DNA of 64,000 bases. Source: Guptibacillus hwajinpoensis (GTDB lineage: Bacteria; Bacillota; Bacilli; Bacillales; Guptibacillaceae). Below are positions 34,437 to 43,472 of this stretch, piece by piece; within the stretch, counting starts at the first letter, position 1; the number at the start of each line of letters is the position of its first letter. The position numbers were made by a program, and so were the translations under genes. The stretch lies in the NCBI RefSeq assembly GCF_020524165.1, contig NZ_JAIVKU010000005.1, positions 186,001 to 250,000 on the forward strand. Reading direction: 5' to 3'. Below the pieces are notes generated by a model, which had not been told where the DNA came from, made no database searches, and worked only from the letters and a program-made list of their open reading frames with translations.

Positions 34437-34967
34437 TCAGTAGTACGGAGATATCATGAGGTAAACGACGACGCCCGTAATACTCACATATAACCATAGT
34501 GGCATTGTCCACCTTGCAATCTTCCTGTGCTTCTCTACTCGCATGTTAAGTCCACGAGTTACCGTAATTAAAGCAAGGGGAACAATCGCTGCTGCAAGAA
34601 TAATATGTGTTATTAAAATAAAGAAATAGATGGGCCGAATCAGGCCTTCACCACCGAAAGAAGTGGATTCAGACAATCCATGATACGTGACATAAGATAC
34701 TAAAAACAGCGCTGTCGTTGTAAAGGCCGCGAAGATAAATCGCTTGTGCAATTTAATATTTTTCTGCTTAATAAAGATGAGAGCAGCTACTAAAAATACA
34801 AAAGTAAAGCTATTAAACACCGCGTTAAGCAACGGCAGAAGCGTAATATCGAATCCTACATCTCCGCTATATTCTGGTAGAAAAAAAAGGATGACCACAA
34901 GCACATTGACTGCAATGGAAAGCCCGACAATCCATGGTGTATAATTTCGTTGTTTTACATCATTCAT
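34437..34967 (-). CDS. DUF420 membrane protein (YozB/CtaM-like)
   Basis: A 176-aa protein with five hydrophobic helices. Histidines conserved in the family are in 'IKLHKRFIFAAF', 'SYVTYHGL', 'LITHIILAAAIVP' and 'VEKHRKIARWTMPLWLYVS'. The homologue CtaM is needed for heme-copper oxidase maturation in Staphylococcus, so a role in cytochrome oxidase assembly is likely. A perfect TGTGA-N6-TCACA palindrome lies ~70 bp upstream. Confidence 0.88.
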   Translation of the reverse strand: MNDVKQRNYTPWIVGLSIAVNVLVVILFFLPEYSGDVGFDITLLPLLNAVFNSFTFVFLVAALIFIKQKNIKLHKRFIFAAFTTTALFLVSYVTYHGLSESTSFGGEGLIRPIYFFILITHIILAAAIVPLALITVTRGLNMRVEKHRKIARWTMPLWLYVSITGVVVYLMISPYY

Positions 34968-35037
34968 AAGAGTCCTTCTCCTTATCTCATTAATCTACTT
35001 ATTAAGGATAAGAAAGTTTGTTGAAATGAGCAACCTA

Positions 35038-35053
35038 TGTGACACATCTCACA
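35038..35053 (-). promoter_or_regulatory. Perfect Fnr-type palindrome upstream of the DUF420 gene
   Basis: TGTGACACATCTCACA is an exact TGTGA-N6-TCACA site, centred 78 bp before the DUF420 start codon. No good -10 is found at the 21-nt spacing seen for the other sites. A TAGATT hexamer (minus strand, 34992-34997) would place it near -60. Confidence 0.55.
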
Positions 35054-35088
35054 CGTAAAATTCCATTCAGTGACACGTTTTGTTCACA

Positions 35089-35712
35089 TTAAGGCATCCA
35101 TTGATCATGGACAATGCCCACTAAATAAAAATCATGATGATGTTCGGAAAAGACCAGCTTAAGACTTTTCCAGTTCCTTCCTTCAAATTCTTCCGATCCA
35201 GGTACATAAAACTCGACGTAATGACTATTCGGAAAGGTTTCCTTAATGTTCTGAATGCTATTTGTTTTTTGATATGTCCCATCATATGTCACAAGCTCAG
35301 TCTCACTAAATTCTGCATCATACACATATTGATCAAAATAAGCATTGGGGGTAAGGCGAATTGGTTCTCCTTTGCCCGGTTCCGTTCCCCATTCAAGCTG
35401 CTTTTGATTTTTCACTTGGAATAACTCTTTCACTTGAGCAGGCATCAATACCTGCGCGCGTTTCTTATCGACCGTTCCATAAGGAGAAAACAACACTCCT
35501 TTTTGTGGATGAACAGAGCGAGAGATTTCTTCCATCTCTTTTTCTTTCAACGCATTTAACACAAAATACGCTTTTTTCATAGCGATGCTTTGAACAGAGA
35601 CCGGACGATCTGCCTCGACTACTCCAGGATCCTGGGGTTTCTCAATGGCACAGCCGATCATGATGCTAAAAAATAGGAAGAAGATTATCAGTGCTCGAAT
35701 CATCTTACTCAT
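35089..35712 (-). CDS. Hypothetical lipoprotein
   Basis: A 207-aa exported lipoprotein; the signal peptide 'RALIIFFLFFSIMIGCA' ends in a lipobox with Cys21. The mature part resembles an SnoaL/NTF2-like or TcaA-type alpha+beta domain (helix, 'SVHPQKGVLFSPYGTVDKKR', then strands), but the match is weak. Function unknown. Confidence 0.7.
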   Translation of the reverse strand: MSKMIRALIIFFLFFSIMIGCAIEKPQDPGVVEADRPVSVQSIAMKKAYFVLNALKEKEMEEISRSVHPQKGVLFSPYGTVDKKRAQVLMPAQVKELFQVKNQKQLEWGTEPGKGEPIRLTPNAYFDQYVYDAEFSETELVTYDGTYQKTNSIQNIKETFPNSHYVEFYVPGSEEFEGRNWKSLKLVFSEHHHDFYLVGIVHDQWMP

Positions 35713-36100
35713 CCTCCCAGTTCACTCTCATTCCCTTTCTACTTATATTCGCCACAATTAAAACCAACCATTCTATTTCTCAGGAAAAAGATGAATCTTT
35801 CCCTTATAAAAGTCCTGACCACCTCTTTCCCCAAGGTAATCATCATGGTATCGCTTACAGGATTTGAGTATTCATTTCAATCGGTAACATACTGGTTTCT
35901 CTGCAATCACACAATTTGATTTTAACGCGAAAAAGCTATAAAATTTTTACTTGGGAACCCGGTAACAAGTTCTGTTACGGGATCGATATCATCTGATCAG
36001 CATTTGATGAGTATTATCTTTACTGATGAAGTAGGGAATTCACTGTTCCTTCCATACGTTCCCTCTGGAACAGCAATAATGAAAAAGTGAGGTCACAAAG
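35713..36100 (+). promoter_or_regulatory. Intergenic region and structured leader of zwf
   Basis: 388 bp without a gene. A 9-bp hairpin, CCCGGTAACA with TGTTACGGG (35958-35981, one bulge), has no U tract. Further down, GGGAA (36034-36038) can pair with TTCCC (36059-36063), while CTGTTCC (36043-36049) can pair with GGAACAG (36067-36073). The two interlock and so are alternatives or a pseudoknot. The promoter is not clear. Confidence 0.4.
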
Positions 36101-37594
36101 ATGAATCAACCATCAAAACAGGCTTCTGTTATCGTTATATTCGGTGCGACAGGAGATCTTGCCAAACGCAAGCTATTCCCATCACTGTATAACCTCTATT
36201 GCAAAGGTGTACTTGCTGAGGATTTCGCTGTAGTAGGAGTAGCAAGAAGACAGCTTACGAATGAAGAATTCCGTGCAAATGTTCATGATTCTGTTGTACA
36301 TACGGCATGCATGGATAAAGATGACAAGCATGAGGAATTTAGCAGTCACTTCTTCTACCAACCATTTGATGTAACGAAGAAAGAATCTTACCAGGAATTA
36401 AATGAATTAACACAATCGCTTGATGAGAAATTTAATATTCCAGGAAATCGTATTTTTTACATGGCCATGGCGCCAGAATTCTTTGGAACAATTGCACTAA
36501 ATCTAGATTCTGAAGGTTTAACAAATGGAGAAGGCTTTAACCGTCTTGTTATTGAAAAACCTTTTGGCCACAATTTCCCATCAGCTCAAAAGCTGAATGA
36601 TGAAATTCGTCAAGTCTTCTCTGAAGATGAAGTTTATCGTATTGATCACTACTTAGGAAAAGAAATGGTGCAGAATATCGAAGCGATTCGTTTCGCCAAT
36701 TCGATGTTTGAACCACTATGGAACAGTCGACACATATCCAATATCCAGATCACTTCTAGTGAAACGGTCGGTGTTGAGACACGTGGAGGATACTATGAAA
36801 AATCCGGTGCCCTTCGTGATATGGTTCAAAACCATGTGCTTCAAATGGTTTCACTTCTTGCAATGGAACCGCCTGTTAGCCTCTCAACAGAAGAAATTCG
36901 CGGTGAGAAGGTGAAAGTACTTCGCGCGCTTAGAGCGGTTAAACCGGAAGAAGTAAACGACTACTTCGTTCGCGGTCAATATAAACAAGGCGAAGTCGAT
37001 GGCGAAACGCTTCCAGGGTATCGCGAGGAAGACAACGTTGACAAAGAATCGAATACGGAGACATTTGTTGCGGCGAAACTGATGATTGATAATTTCCGCT
37101 GGGCAGGCGTGCCATTCTATATTCGTACTGGGAAACGCATGACGAACAAATCCACTAAAATTTTGATTGAATTTAAAGACTTACCAATGAATCTTTATAA
37201 AAATGAAAGTGGTAAACTGGGACCGAATATTCTTGTTATCCACATTCAACCTGAAGAAGGCATTACTCTTCACTTGAATGCAAAAGATACTGGAGATATG
37301 CGTAAAACAACGCCAATTCAGTTGAATTTCAACAACAACCAGGAAAACAATATGAACTCCCCAGAAGCTTATGAACGTCTTCTACACGACGTCATGCGTG
37401 GAGATGCAACAAACTTTGCTCGTTGGGATGAAGTTGCTCTCTCATGGCAGTTCATTGACCCAATTTCAGTTACGTGGGCAAATGAGAAAGAAAAAGACTT
37501 CCCGAACTACCCGGCTGGTTCAATGGGACCAAAAGCTGCAGATGAACTTCTAGAGAAAGACAACCTGCACTGGTGGCCATTACCTAAAGAGTAA
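36101..37594 (+). CDS. zwf: Glucose-6-phosphate 1-dehydrogenase
   Basis: A 497-aa enzyme that oxidises glucose-6-phosphate to 6-phosphogluconolactone with NADP+, the entry to the oxidative pentose phosphate pathway. The nucleotide-binding motif 'IFGATGDLAKRKLFPSLYNL' and the active-site motif 'YRIDHYLGKEMVQNI' are intact, as is 'VPFYIRTGKRM'. Full length. gndA and rpiA lie nearby but are separately transcribed. Confidence 0.97.
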   Translation: MNQPSKQASVIVIFGATGDLAKRKLFPSLYNLYCKGVLAEDFAVVGVARRQLTNEEFRANVHDSVVHTACMDKDDKHEEFSSHFFYQPFDVTKKESYQELNELTQSLDEKFNIPGNRIFYMAMAPEFFGTIALNLDSEGLTNGEGFNRLVIEKPFGHNFPSAQKLNDEIRQVFSEDEVYRIDHYLGKEMVQNIEAIRFANSMFEPLWNSRHISNIQITSSETVGVETRGGYYEKSGALRDMVQNHVLQMVSLLAMEPPVSLSTEEIRGEKVKVLRALRAVKPEEVNDYFVRGQYKQGEVDGETLPGYREEDNVDKESNTETFVAAKLMIDNFRWAGVPFYIRTGKRMTNKSTKILIEFKDLPMNLYKNESGKLGPNILVIHIQPEEGITLHLNAKDTGDMRKTTPIQLNFNNNQENNMNSPEAYERLLHDVMRGDATNFARWDEVALSWQFIDPISVTWANEKEKDFPNYPAGSMGPKAADELLEKDNLHWWPLPKE

Positions 37595-37633
37595 AGTGAA
37601 GACGAGCGTTTATTGCAATTAAAAATGACAAAA

Positions 37634-37665
37634 GAAAGATACGTGCTTCACGTATCTTTCTTTAT
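37634..37665 (+). terminator. Terminator of zwf
   Basis: A 12-bp stem GAAAGATACGTG/CACGTATCTTTC with a 3-nt loop is followed by a T-rich tail. Between it and the stop codon, GAAGACGAGCG near 37602-37612 repeats the head of the 15-kb repeat units. Confidence 0.85.
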
Positions 37666-37700
37666 CATATACACTACTACTTGAAAGGAAGTGCTCATTT

Positions 37701-38324
37701 ATGAAAATGTACGACGTTAGTGCACCTATCTTTAATGGTATGGCGGTTTATAAAAACAAAGAAGAAAAGCAGCCTGAAATCAACACAACAACGAACGGAC
37801 ACGTAACGGAGTCTCGTCTATCTCTCGATGTACATACTGGTACTCACGTTGATGCCCCTCTTCATATGATGAACGATGGCGCAACATTTGAGTCGATCAA
37901 CCAGGAAGATTTAGTAGGCAAAGCGAAAGTCATTGATGTAACGAATGTTAAAGGTGCAATCTCTGATAAAGATATTGCCGCGGAAGACATTCAAGAAGGC
38001 GACTTCATCCTTTTTAAATCCCAAAACTCTTTCGAGGAAGAATTTAATTTCGACTTCGTGTTCGTCGGTGAAGATGCGGCACGATACCTCGCTGAACGAA
38101 ACATCCGTGGTGTCGGCGTAGATGGTCTTGGCATTGAGCGCAGCCAGCCAGAACATCCAACACACCGCTCGTTATTCGAGAAGGATGTCATTATCATGGA
38201 GGGCTTACGCCTGAAGGATATCGAAGCGGGAGAATACTTTATGGTAGCCGCTCCTCTTAAACTACAAGGAACAGATGCATCACCTGCACGCGTTTTATTG
38301 TTTGAAGGATTAAAAGAGGCATAA
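37701..38324 (+). CDS. Cyclase family protein (kynurenine formamidase-like metal hydrolase)
   Basis: A 207-aa protein of the cyclase/KynB family. The zinc motif HxGTHxDxPxH is complete in 'LDVHTGTHVDAPLHM', and the C-terminal metal-ligand block is 'IERSQPEHPTHRSLFEKD'. The family hydrolyses cyclic amides and formyl-kynurenine. No tryptophan-degradation genes are nearby, so the substrate is open. SD AAAGGAAG; its own terminator follows. Confidence 0.88.
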   Translation: MKMYDVSAPIFNGMAVYKNKEEKQPEINTTTNGHVTESRLSLDVHTGTHVDAPLHMMNDGATFESINQEDLVGKAKVIDVTNVKGAISDKDIAAEDIQEGDFILFKSQNSFEEEFNFDFVFVGEDAARYLAERNIRGVGVDGLGIERSQPEHPTHRSLFEKDVIIMEGLRLKDIEAGEYFMVAAPLKLQGTDASPARVLLFEGLKEA

Positions 38325-38332
38325 GATTTTAC

Positions 38333-38358
38333 AAGCCAGGGGCAGTCCCTGGCTTTCT
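38333..38358 (+). terminator. Terminator of the cyclase gene
   Basis: AAGCCAGGG/CCCTGGCTT (38333-38341 with 38347-38355) is followed by a short pyrimidine tail. Confidence 0.75.
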
Positions 38359-38407
38359 TACTATATTTTATAACTGTTATACCCACACCAAAAATATGGA
38401 GGTTGTC

Positions 38408-38986
38408 ATGAAGTTCCTACCTGATCTTTCAAGAAAGTTAAGTTCTCGATTAACTCCAAGTATTTGGTTTCTCTCCGTGGTCATTTTCGCCCTCTTTCTC
38501 GTATTTATTCTTCCCGAAGTATCAGACAGATCTTATGAAGTCACTCAAACGAGGGATTCTCCGGATGGCTCTTTCTTCTATACCCCAGAAACGCTCTATC
38601 GCATTGCAGAGCAATATGGTGAAAGTGGAAGAAGTTATTATATTAAAGAGCGCTTTAGTTTTGATGTCATCTGGCCACTCGTATACTGGTTCTTTTTAAC
38701 CACTTCCATTACTGTTCTCTATCGATCTATTATTAGTGAAAAATCGCTACTCTTAAACTTACTCCCCTCTTTCGGTGTTTTATTTGATTACTTAGAGAAT
38801 CTATCAACATCCGCTGTAATGGTCTTTTATCCTAGTAAAGTCCCAGTCATCTCCTGGGCTGCACCGTTCTTCACCTCCATCAAATGGGCATGCATTTATG
38901 CTAGTTTTGTCCTTATCATGATTGGTGTTCTTTTGCAGTCCATTCTAACCTGCAGAAAAATTGTGTATAAAGTAAAAAACCGCTAA
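38408..38986 (+). CDS. Four-helix membrane protein of unknown function
   Basis: A 192-aa protein from the ATG at 38408, which has SD GGAGG 5 nt upstream; the ATG at 38396 overlaps that SD and is rejected. Hydrophobic helices lie at about 18-38, 88-108, 118-138 and 155-178, with an extracytoplasmic loop after helix 1 ('DSPDGSFFYTPETLYRIAEQ'). Not recognised. It converges on gndA. Confidence 0.65.
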   Translation: MKFLPDLSRKLSSRLTPSIWFLSVVIFALFLVFILPEVSDRSYEVTQTRDSPDGSFFYTPETLYRIAEQYGESGRSYYIKERFSFDVIWPLVYWFFLTTSITVLYRSIISEKSLLLNLLPSFGVLFDYLENLSTSAVMVFYPSKVPVISWAAPFFTSIKWACIYASFVLIMIGVLLQSILTCRKIVYKVKNR

Positions 38987-39025
38987 TCCCTCCCCAATTA
39001 AAGGAAGTGATTAGCGGTTTTGTTT
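38975..39025. terminator. Bidirectional terminator between the membrane protein and gndA
   Basis: A 12-bp stem AAACCGCTAATC/GATTAGCGGTTT (38977-38988 with 39009-39020) with a 20-nt loop has A-rich left and T-rich right flanks. Confidence 0.75.
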
Positions 39026-39030
39026 AGCTC

Positions 39031-40443
39031 TTAGTCTTCAAGCCATTCTGTGTGAAACACGCCTTCGCGGTCAATACGTTGGTACGTATGAGCACCGAAG
39101 TAGTCTCTCTGCGCTTGAAGAAGGTTTGCTGGCAATGTTTCGCTACGGTAGCTATCATAATAAGCAATCGCACTTGCAAGGCCAGGAACTGGAATTCCGC
39201 GCTGTACAGCAAGTGATACGATATCACGAGCAGCGCTTTGGTAAGATTCAACGATCTCTTTGAAGTAAGGATCGAGAAGAAGGTTTGTTAAGCTAGGCTC
39301 ACGGTCGTATGCTTCTTTAATATTTTGCAGGAAGCCAGCACGGATAATGCAACCACCGCGGAAGATCATCGCGATTGAGCCGTAGTCCAGATCCCAGTCA
39401 TACTCATCAGAAGCGTAGCGCATTTGAGCAAATCCTTGTGCGTACGAACAAATCTTACTCATATAAAGGGCTTTACGAATCTTTTCAATTAGCTCTTCTT
39501 TATTACCATCAAACGCTGGTACGTTTGGTCCAGAAAGAAGCTTGCTTGCTTTCACGCGCTCTTCTTTCATTGCAGAAATGAAGCGTGAGAAAACGGATTC
39601 GGTAATGATGGAAAGGGGTACACCAAGATCAAGTGCACTTTGACTTGTCCATTTACCAGTACCTTTTTGCCCAGCTGTATCAAGAATCACATCAACAAGA
39701 GCTTTTCCTGTTTCAGGATCTTTCTTCGTAAAGATATCTGCTGTGATTTCGATTAGGTAGCTATCAAGCTCACCTTTATTCCATTCTTTAAAGACTTCGT
39801 GAAGCTCATCAGTCGAAAGACCCAGCACGTTCTTCATCATGTAGTACGCTTCGCCAATTAATTGCATATCGCCGTATTCAATGCCGTTATGCACCATTTT
39901 CACATAGTGACCAGCGCCGTCTGGACCGATGTAAGTTGTACAAGGATCGCCATCAACGTTTGCAGCAATTGCTTTAAAGATATCTTCAACTTCACTAAAT
40001 GCATCCGGTTGGCCACCAGGCATGATCGAAGGACCGTTCAATGCACCTTCTTCACCGCCAGATACGCCTGTACCAATAAAGCGAATGCCTTTTTCTTTCA
40101 AGTCTTCACTACGCTTTTGCGTATCTTTAAAGAACGCATTCCCGCCGTCAATGATAATATCATCTTTATCAAGATGTGGAAGCAGCTGATCAATCGTTGC
40201 ATCTGTAGGCATACCTGCTTTGACCATTAGCAAAATTTTTCTAGGTGTTTCAAGTGATTGAACGAACTCTTCAATGCTGTATGTATCCTGAAAGTTTCGC
40301 CCTTCAACTTCAGACATCATTTCTTTTGTTTTTTCTTCCGAGCGGTTATACACGGAAACGGAATAGCCGCGACTTTCGATGTTCATCGCGAGGTTCTTCC
40401 CCATGACGGCTAATCCAATTACACCAATTTGTTGTTTTGACAT
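39031..40443 (-). CDS. gndA: NADP+-dependent 6-phosphogluconate dehydrogenase (decarboxylating)
   Basis: A 470-aa enzyme giving ribulose-5-phosphate, CO2 and NADPH. The N-terminal dinucleotide motif is '[20 protein letters not shown]'; the substrate-binding motifs '[20 protein letters not shown]' and '[16 protein letters not shown]' are complete. The ATG at 40443 follows SD GGAGGG; the longer frame upstream has no support. It completes the oxidative branch with zwf and feeds rpiA, divergently placed. Confidence 0.97.
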   Translation of the reverse strand: MSKQQIGVIGLAVMGKNLAMNIESRGYSVSVYNRSEEKTKEMMSEVEGRNFQDTYSIEEFVQSLETPRKILLMVKAGMPTDATIDQLLPHLDKDDIIIDGGNAFFKDTQKRSEDLKEKGIRFIGTGVSGGEEGALNGPSIMPGGQPDAFSEVEDIFKAIAANVDGDPCTTYIGPDGAGHYVKMVHNGIEYGDMQLIGEAYYMMKNVLGLSTDELHEVFKEWNKGELDSYLIEITADIFTKKDPETGKALVDVILDTAGQKGTGKWTSQSALDLGVPLSIITESVFSRFISAMKEERVKASKLLSGPNVPAFDGNKEELIEKIRKALYMSKICSYAQGFAQMRYASDEYDWDLDYGSIAMIFRGGCIIRAGFLQNIKEAYDREPSLTNLLLDPYFKEIVESYQSAARDIVSLAVQRGIPVPGLASAIAYYDSYRSETLPANLLQAQRDYFGAHTYQRIDREGVFHTEWLED

Positions 40444-40790
40444 CTTATTCCCTCCAGCTCTTTTTCCTAATTTTCGTGAACCCACTGACGCGAACTTAAT
40501 GATTTCAAGATACTCATACGCTTTCTCTAGTATGTGCACCTGCCATTAAGCTAGTCACGCGAACAGCCTGACAGTATGCATTATACGTCTTTCCGCGAAA
40601 CCGTGCAAAGATTAGCAACTAAGAAAAAGCCGTTAATCACTCGTTTTTGTCAATGTTCTTTCAAGTCAAGTTCATTCAATATCCCACCTTTACAACAAAG
40701 AAGGCGCTTTCAATAGTCATCATTGGGAAACACGCCTTATAACGATTATACTTAATAAGATAATAAAGAAAGTAAAGGAGTGAAGGTACC
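40444..40790. other. gndA-rpiA divergent intergenic region
   Basis: 347 bp without a gene. Towards rpiA, a -10 TATACT preceded at 18 nt by TTGGGA is a plausible promoter just before the GGAGTGA SD. No riboswitch or strong palindrome was recognised. Confidence 0.4.
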
Positions 40791-41456
40791 ATGAACGAAA
40801 AACAACTAGCTGGCCAAAAAGCAGCATCCTATGTTCAAGATGGTATGACGGTTGGACTTGGAACTGGGAGTACGGTCTATTGGACAATTCTTGAAATTGC
40901 CAGGATGGTGAAAGAAGGGATGAAAATTACAGGTGTTGCCACTTCTAAAAACACAGAAAAGCTCGCTCAAGAACATGGCATTCCACTCGCATCACTAGAA
41001 GACGTTTCTTCCATTGACCTTACGATTGATGGGGCAGATGAGCTGACAGAGGATCTAACTCTTATTAAAGGAGGAGGTGGCGCCTTACTTCGGGAAAAAA
41101 TTATTGCTTATCATTCAACACATATGATTGTCGTTGCTGATTCCAGTAAATATGTCAACAAGCTAGGAACTTTTCCTCTACCCGTGGAAATTACTCCTTT
41201 TGGTTATGCAAAAACAGTGAATGCGATAAAAAAACTGGGTTGTGACGTATCACTTCGTAAAGAGAATGACGTACTTTTTCTAACAGACAATGGCAATTAT
41301 ATTGTAGATTGTTCGTTTAGTGAAATTGACTATCCATCCACACTCCATGATCGCTTAAATCAACTTCCGGGAGTTGTGGAGAACGGGCTGTTTATTGGCT
41401 ATGCGGCAAAAGCGATTATTGGACAAGAAAATACGATTACATATGTTGAAAAATAG
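40791..41456 (+). CDS. rpiA: Ribose-5-phosphate isomerase A
   Basis: A 221-aa RpiA. It interconverts ribose-5-phosphate and ribulose-5-phosphate. Signatures are 'VGLGTGSTVYWTILEI', 'LTIDGADELTEDLTLIKGGG' with the catalytic Asp, and 'ALLREKIIAY'. SD AAAGGAGTGA. Third pentose phosphate gene of the region. Confidence 0.96.
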   Translation: MNEKQLAGQKAASYVQDGMTVGLGTGSTVYWTILEIARMVKEGMKITGVATSKNTEKLAQEHGIPLASLEDVSSIDLTIDGADELTEDLTLIKGGGGALLREKIIAYHSTHMIVVADSSKYVNKLGTFPLPVEITPFGYAKTVNAIKKLGCDVSLRKENDVLFLTDNGNYIVDCSFSEIDYPSTLHDRLNQLPGVVENGLFIGYAAKAIIGQENTITYVEK

Positions 41457-41461
41457 AAATA

Positions 41462-41486
41462 GCGCCCGGCCATAAAAGCCGGGCGC
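41462..41486. terminator. Terminator shared by rpiA and the second usp gene
   Basis: A 9-bp GC stem GCGCCCGGC/GCCGGGCGC (41462-41470 with 41478-41486) has U-rich sequence on both sides. Confidence 0.75.
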
Positions 41487-41493
41487 ACCTTCA

Positions 41494-41928
41494 TTATTTC
41501 ACGATTAGAACTGGGCAATGCGACCTTTGAAGTACAGCATGACTAACGCTTCCAAGAAACCATTCACGTAAGCCATTTAGTCCTCTGCTTCCCATAATAA
41601 TGAGATCACGATTATGTTCATCCGCGTATTTTACAATTTCGTTTCCAGGGTTCCCTTCAAGTACCATTGTTTTCACTTTATGATTCGGTAGCTGAACGTC
41701 GAGTTTTTCACTGATGCCTTTTAGCATATCAACGGCTTCTTTTCTAAGTTCATTCAAAATACTGGCGTAAACAACAGCTGAGCTAATCTGTGCTGTTGGG
41801 TTTAAAGCGGTAACAACATCAATTTCAATGGCTTCATTTTCTTTAGCCATGGCAATCGCTTCGTTTAATGCCTTTACACTTAAGTCAGATCCATCAAACG
41901 CGACAAGGATTTTATTATATTTTTTCAT
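41494..41928 (-). CDS. Universal stress protein UspA family
   Basis: A 144-aa USP. 'KILVAFDGSDLSVKALNEA' opens the fold, and the nucleotide loop is 'MGSRGLNGLREWFLGSVSH'. It is a paralogue of the protein at 26322. Its promoter carries an Fnr-type site with the same 21-nt spacing, so both stress proteins are probably induced together. Confidence 0.94.
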   Translation of the reverse strand: MKKYNKILVAFDGSDLSVKALNEAIAMAKENEAIEIDVVTALNPTAQISSAVVYASILNELRKEAVDMLKGISEKLDVQLPNHKVKTMVLEGNPGNEIVKYADEHNRDLIIMGSRGLNGLREWFLGSVSHAVLQRSHCPVLIVK

Positions 41929-41958
41929 CTCTACATTCTCCTCCCTTGATCTGCTTTC

Positions 41959-42001
41959 ATACTAGCACGATATTGAACCAAGTCCTGTGACTTTCATCAC
42001 G
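41959..42001 (-). promoter_or_regulatory. Promoter of the second usp gene with Fnr-type site
   Basis: TGTGACTTTCATCACG (41986-42001) matches TGTGA-N6-TCACA at 9 of 10 positions. The minus-strand -10 TAGTAT (41959-41964) lies 21 nt away, giving a site centre at -41.5. Confidence 0.6.
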
Positions 42002-42011
42002 AAAAGGCGTT

Positions 42012-43286
42012 TCAATGCTTTTTGTAAAGGATTTGTTCTGTCAGAATCGCTGTAATCGAACCAAGTATAAGACCGTTATTTAAAATCGAAGCGGCAATTG
42101 GCGGGGCTTGCTGAAAAGCTTCCGGAGGGATAAACATCGTGCCGATCCCAACCATAAAGGAAATGCCTATTATAAATGGTTTTCCCTCAGATTCATCTTT
42201 TCTAAACTCGTTAAAGGCAATTCCGACCATGTTTACAAAAACGATAAAAATAACAGCATAGCCAACAGGTTCAGGTAACGCTGCAAAAAATGCCATTAAC
42301 ACTGGGAATAAGCTAATGACGATGATGAATCCACTTCCTAGAATAAACGGAAGCTTTCGTTTAAGTCCTGTCGTTAAAATAAAACCTGCAGCACCAGAGA
42401 TCGGAACACTCCCCACCGCTGAAAAGACGCCTCCTAGTAATTGATTGATCCCAGAAATGAATCCTGCCTGTCTGTATCGCCCCATAGGCTTTCTATTTGA
42501 TAGCTTATTTAATACTTCTTCGACAACGCGAATGCTTGCGATCATATTTGTAAGAAGAAGAAGCGTCACAAGCAACGCCGTTATAATCATGCCAGAATCC
42601 CAGGCTGGATACCCAAACGCGAATACCTCTGGCAATTGTATCAATCCTCCGTCTGGAAGAACGACTGGCTTCGCTAATCCAAGAACAGCGAATAAAATCC
42701 AACCGAAAATTAGGATAATGAGGATACTATACTGCTGAACCATTGCAGGCATCGATCTCGAAAACCATATGGAAACAAATACAAGCAGAAGAGATAGTCC
42801 TGCAATACGAAGGTCAATCCCCTCTTTTAGATAGCCGACTCCCATCATGCCGTTAAGAAATGATCCACTTAACTGAGCGACAAGAAGAAGAAGATAAATT
42901 CCTGTGACAACCGGGGTAAAAAGACGTGATAGCTTCTCCACTAAACCGAATGCGCTAAGTAAGATAAAGACGATCCCGCTTGCAATCATCGCAAGTTCGA
43001 GCGCTTGAAGTGTCTCTATTTCAGATCCAAATAGTGTCGAGCTTAACCCGGCATAAAGAACAAAGACCCCCCACCATAATCCAGCCGGCCCTTCATTAAT
43101 CGGTAATCGGTGACCGATCGTTGCCTGTAAGATTCCTGCAACCCCCAGCACAAACATTGTTCTCTGAACAAACCCTGCTGCCATCGCAGGATCTAGATGG
43201 AACAAGCTGGCAATCGCAACTGGCGCCACGATCGATCCAGCAATCATAAAGATGGCCCATTGAAGGGCAGATAACGTATTACGCAT
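42012..43286 (-). CDS. NCS2-type purine/pyrimidine (uracil/xanthine) permease
   Basis: A 424-aa membrane transporter with 12-14 hydrophobic segments. 'INEGPAGLWWGVFVLYAG' and 'GSVPISGAAGFILTTGLKRK' occupy the positions of the NCS2 substrate motifs. Substrate (uracil, xanthine or another base) cannot be decided by eye. It is divergent from a second nucleobase permease of the AzgA type. Confidence 0.85.
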   Translation of the reverse strand: MRNTLSALQWAIFMIAGSIVAPVAIASLFHLDPAMAAGFVQRTMFVLGVAGILQATIGHRLPINEGPAGLWWGVFVLYAGLSSTLFGSEIETLQALELAMIASGIVFILLSAFGLVEKLSRLFTPVVTGIYLLLLVAQLSGSFLNGMMGVGYLKEGIDLRIAGLSLLLVFVSIWFSRSMPAMVQQYSILIILIFGWILFAVLGLAKPVVLPDGGLIQLPEVFAFGYPAWDSGMIITALLVTLLLLTNMIASIRVVEEVLNKLSNRKPMGRYRQAGFISGINQLLGGVFSAVGSVPISGAAGFILTTGLKRKLPFILGSGFIIVISLFPVLMAFFAALPEPVGYAVIFIVFVNMVGIAFNEFRKDESEGKPFIIGISFMVGIGTMFIPPEAFQQAPPIAASILNNGLILGSITAILTEQILYKKH

Positions 43287-43348
43287 TGTAAAAGCCTTCT
43301 TTCATCAAAACGAATTATGTACACACCTTCATCTTATCAAAGCGAAAC

Positions 43349-43396
43349 AAGGAGGTCATTACGTATTTTTCCACTATAAAAACCTCCCTTGCTCTG
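43349..43396. promoter_or_regulatory. Hairpin in the divergent permease region
   Basis: CAAGGAGGT near 43349 pairs with ACCTCCCTTG near 43386 across a ~28-nt loop, with one bulge. A TGATATACT extended -10 towards the AzgA gene follows. The xpt-type purine riboswitch core was looked for and not found. Confidence 0.3.
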
Positions 43397-43472
43397 ATAT
43401 ACTGTTTTATTGGTGATTTGATTTTTCAAATACACGGGTGGGAGAGGGAAACACAAGTAAGAAGGGAATAAA

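Noticed and set aside
39862-40230. 122-aa ORF antisense to gndA
   Set aside because: It lies wholly inside a well-supported gene on the other strand, with no SD or recognisable domain.
43287-43472. Purine riboswitch before the AzgA-type permease
   Set aside because: The three-way-junction core and loop motifs of the xpt/pbuG-type riboswitch could not be found; only a simple hairpin is present.
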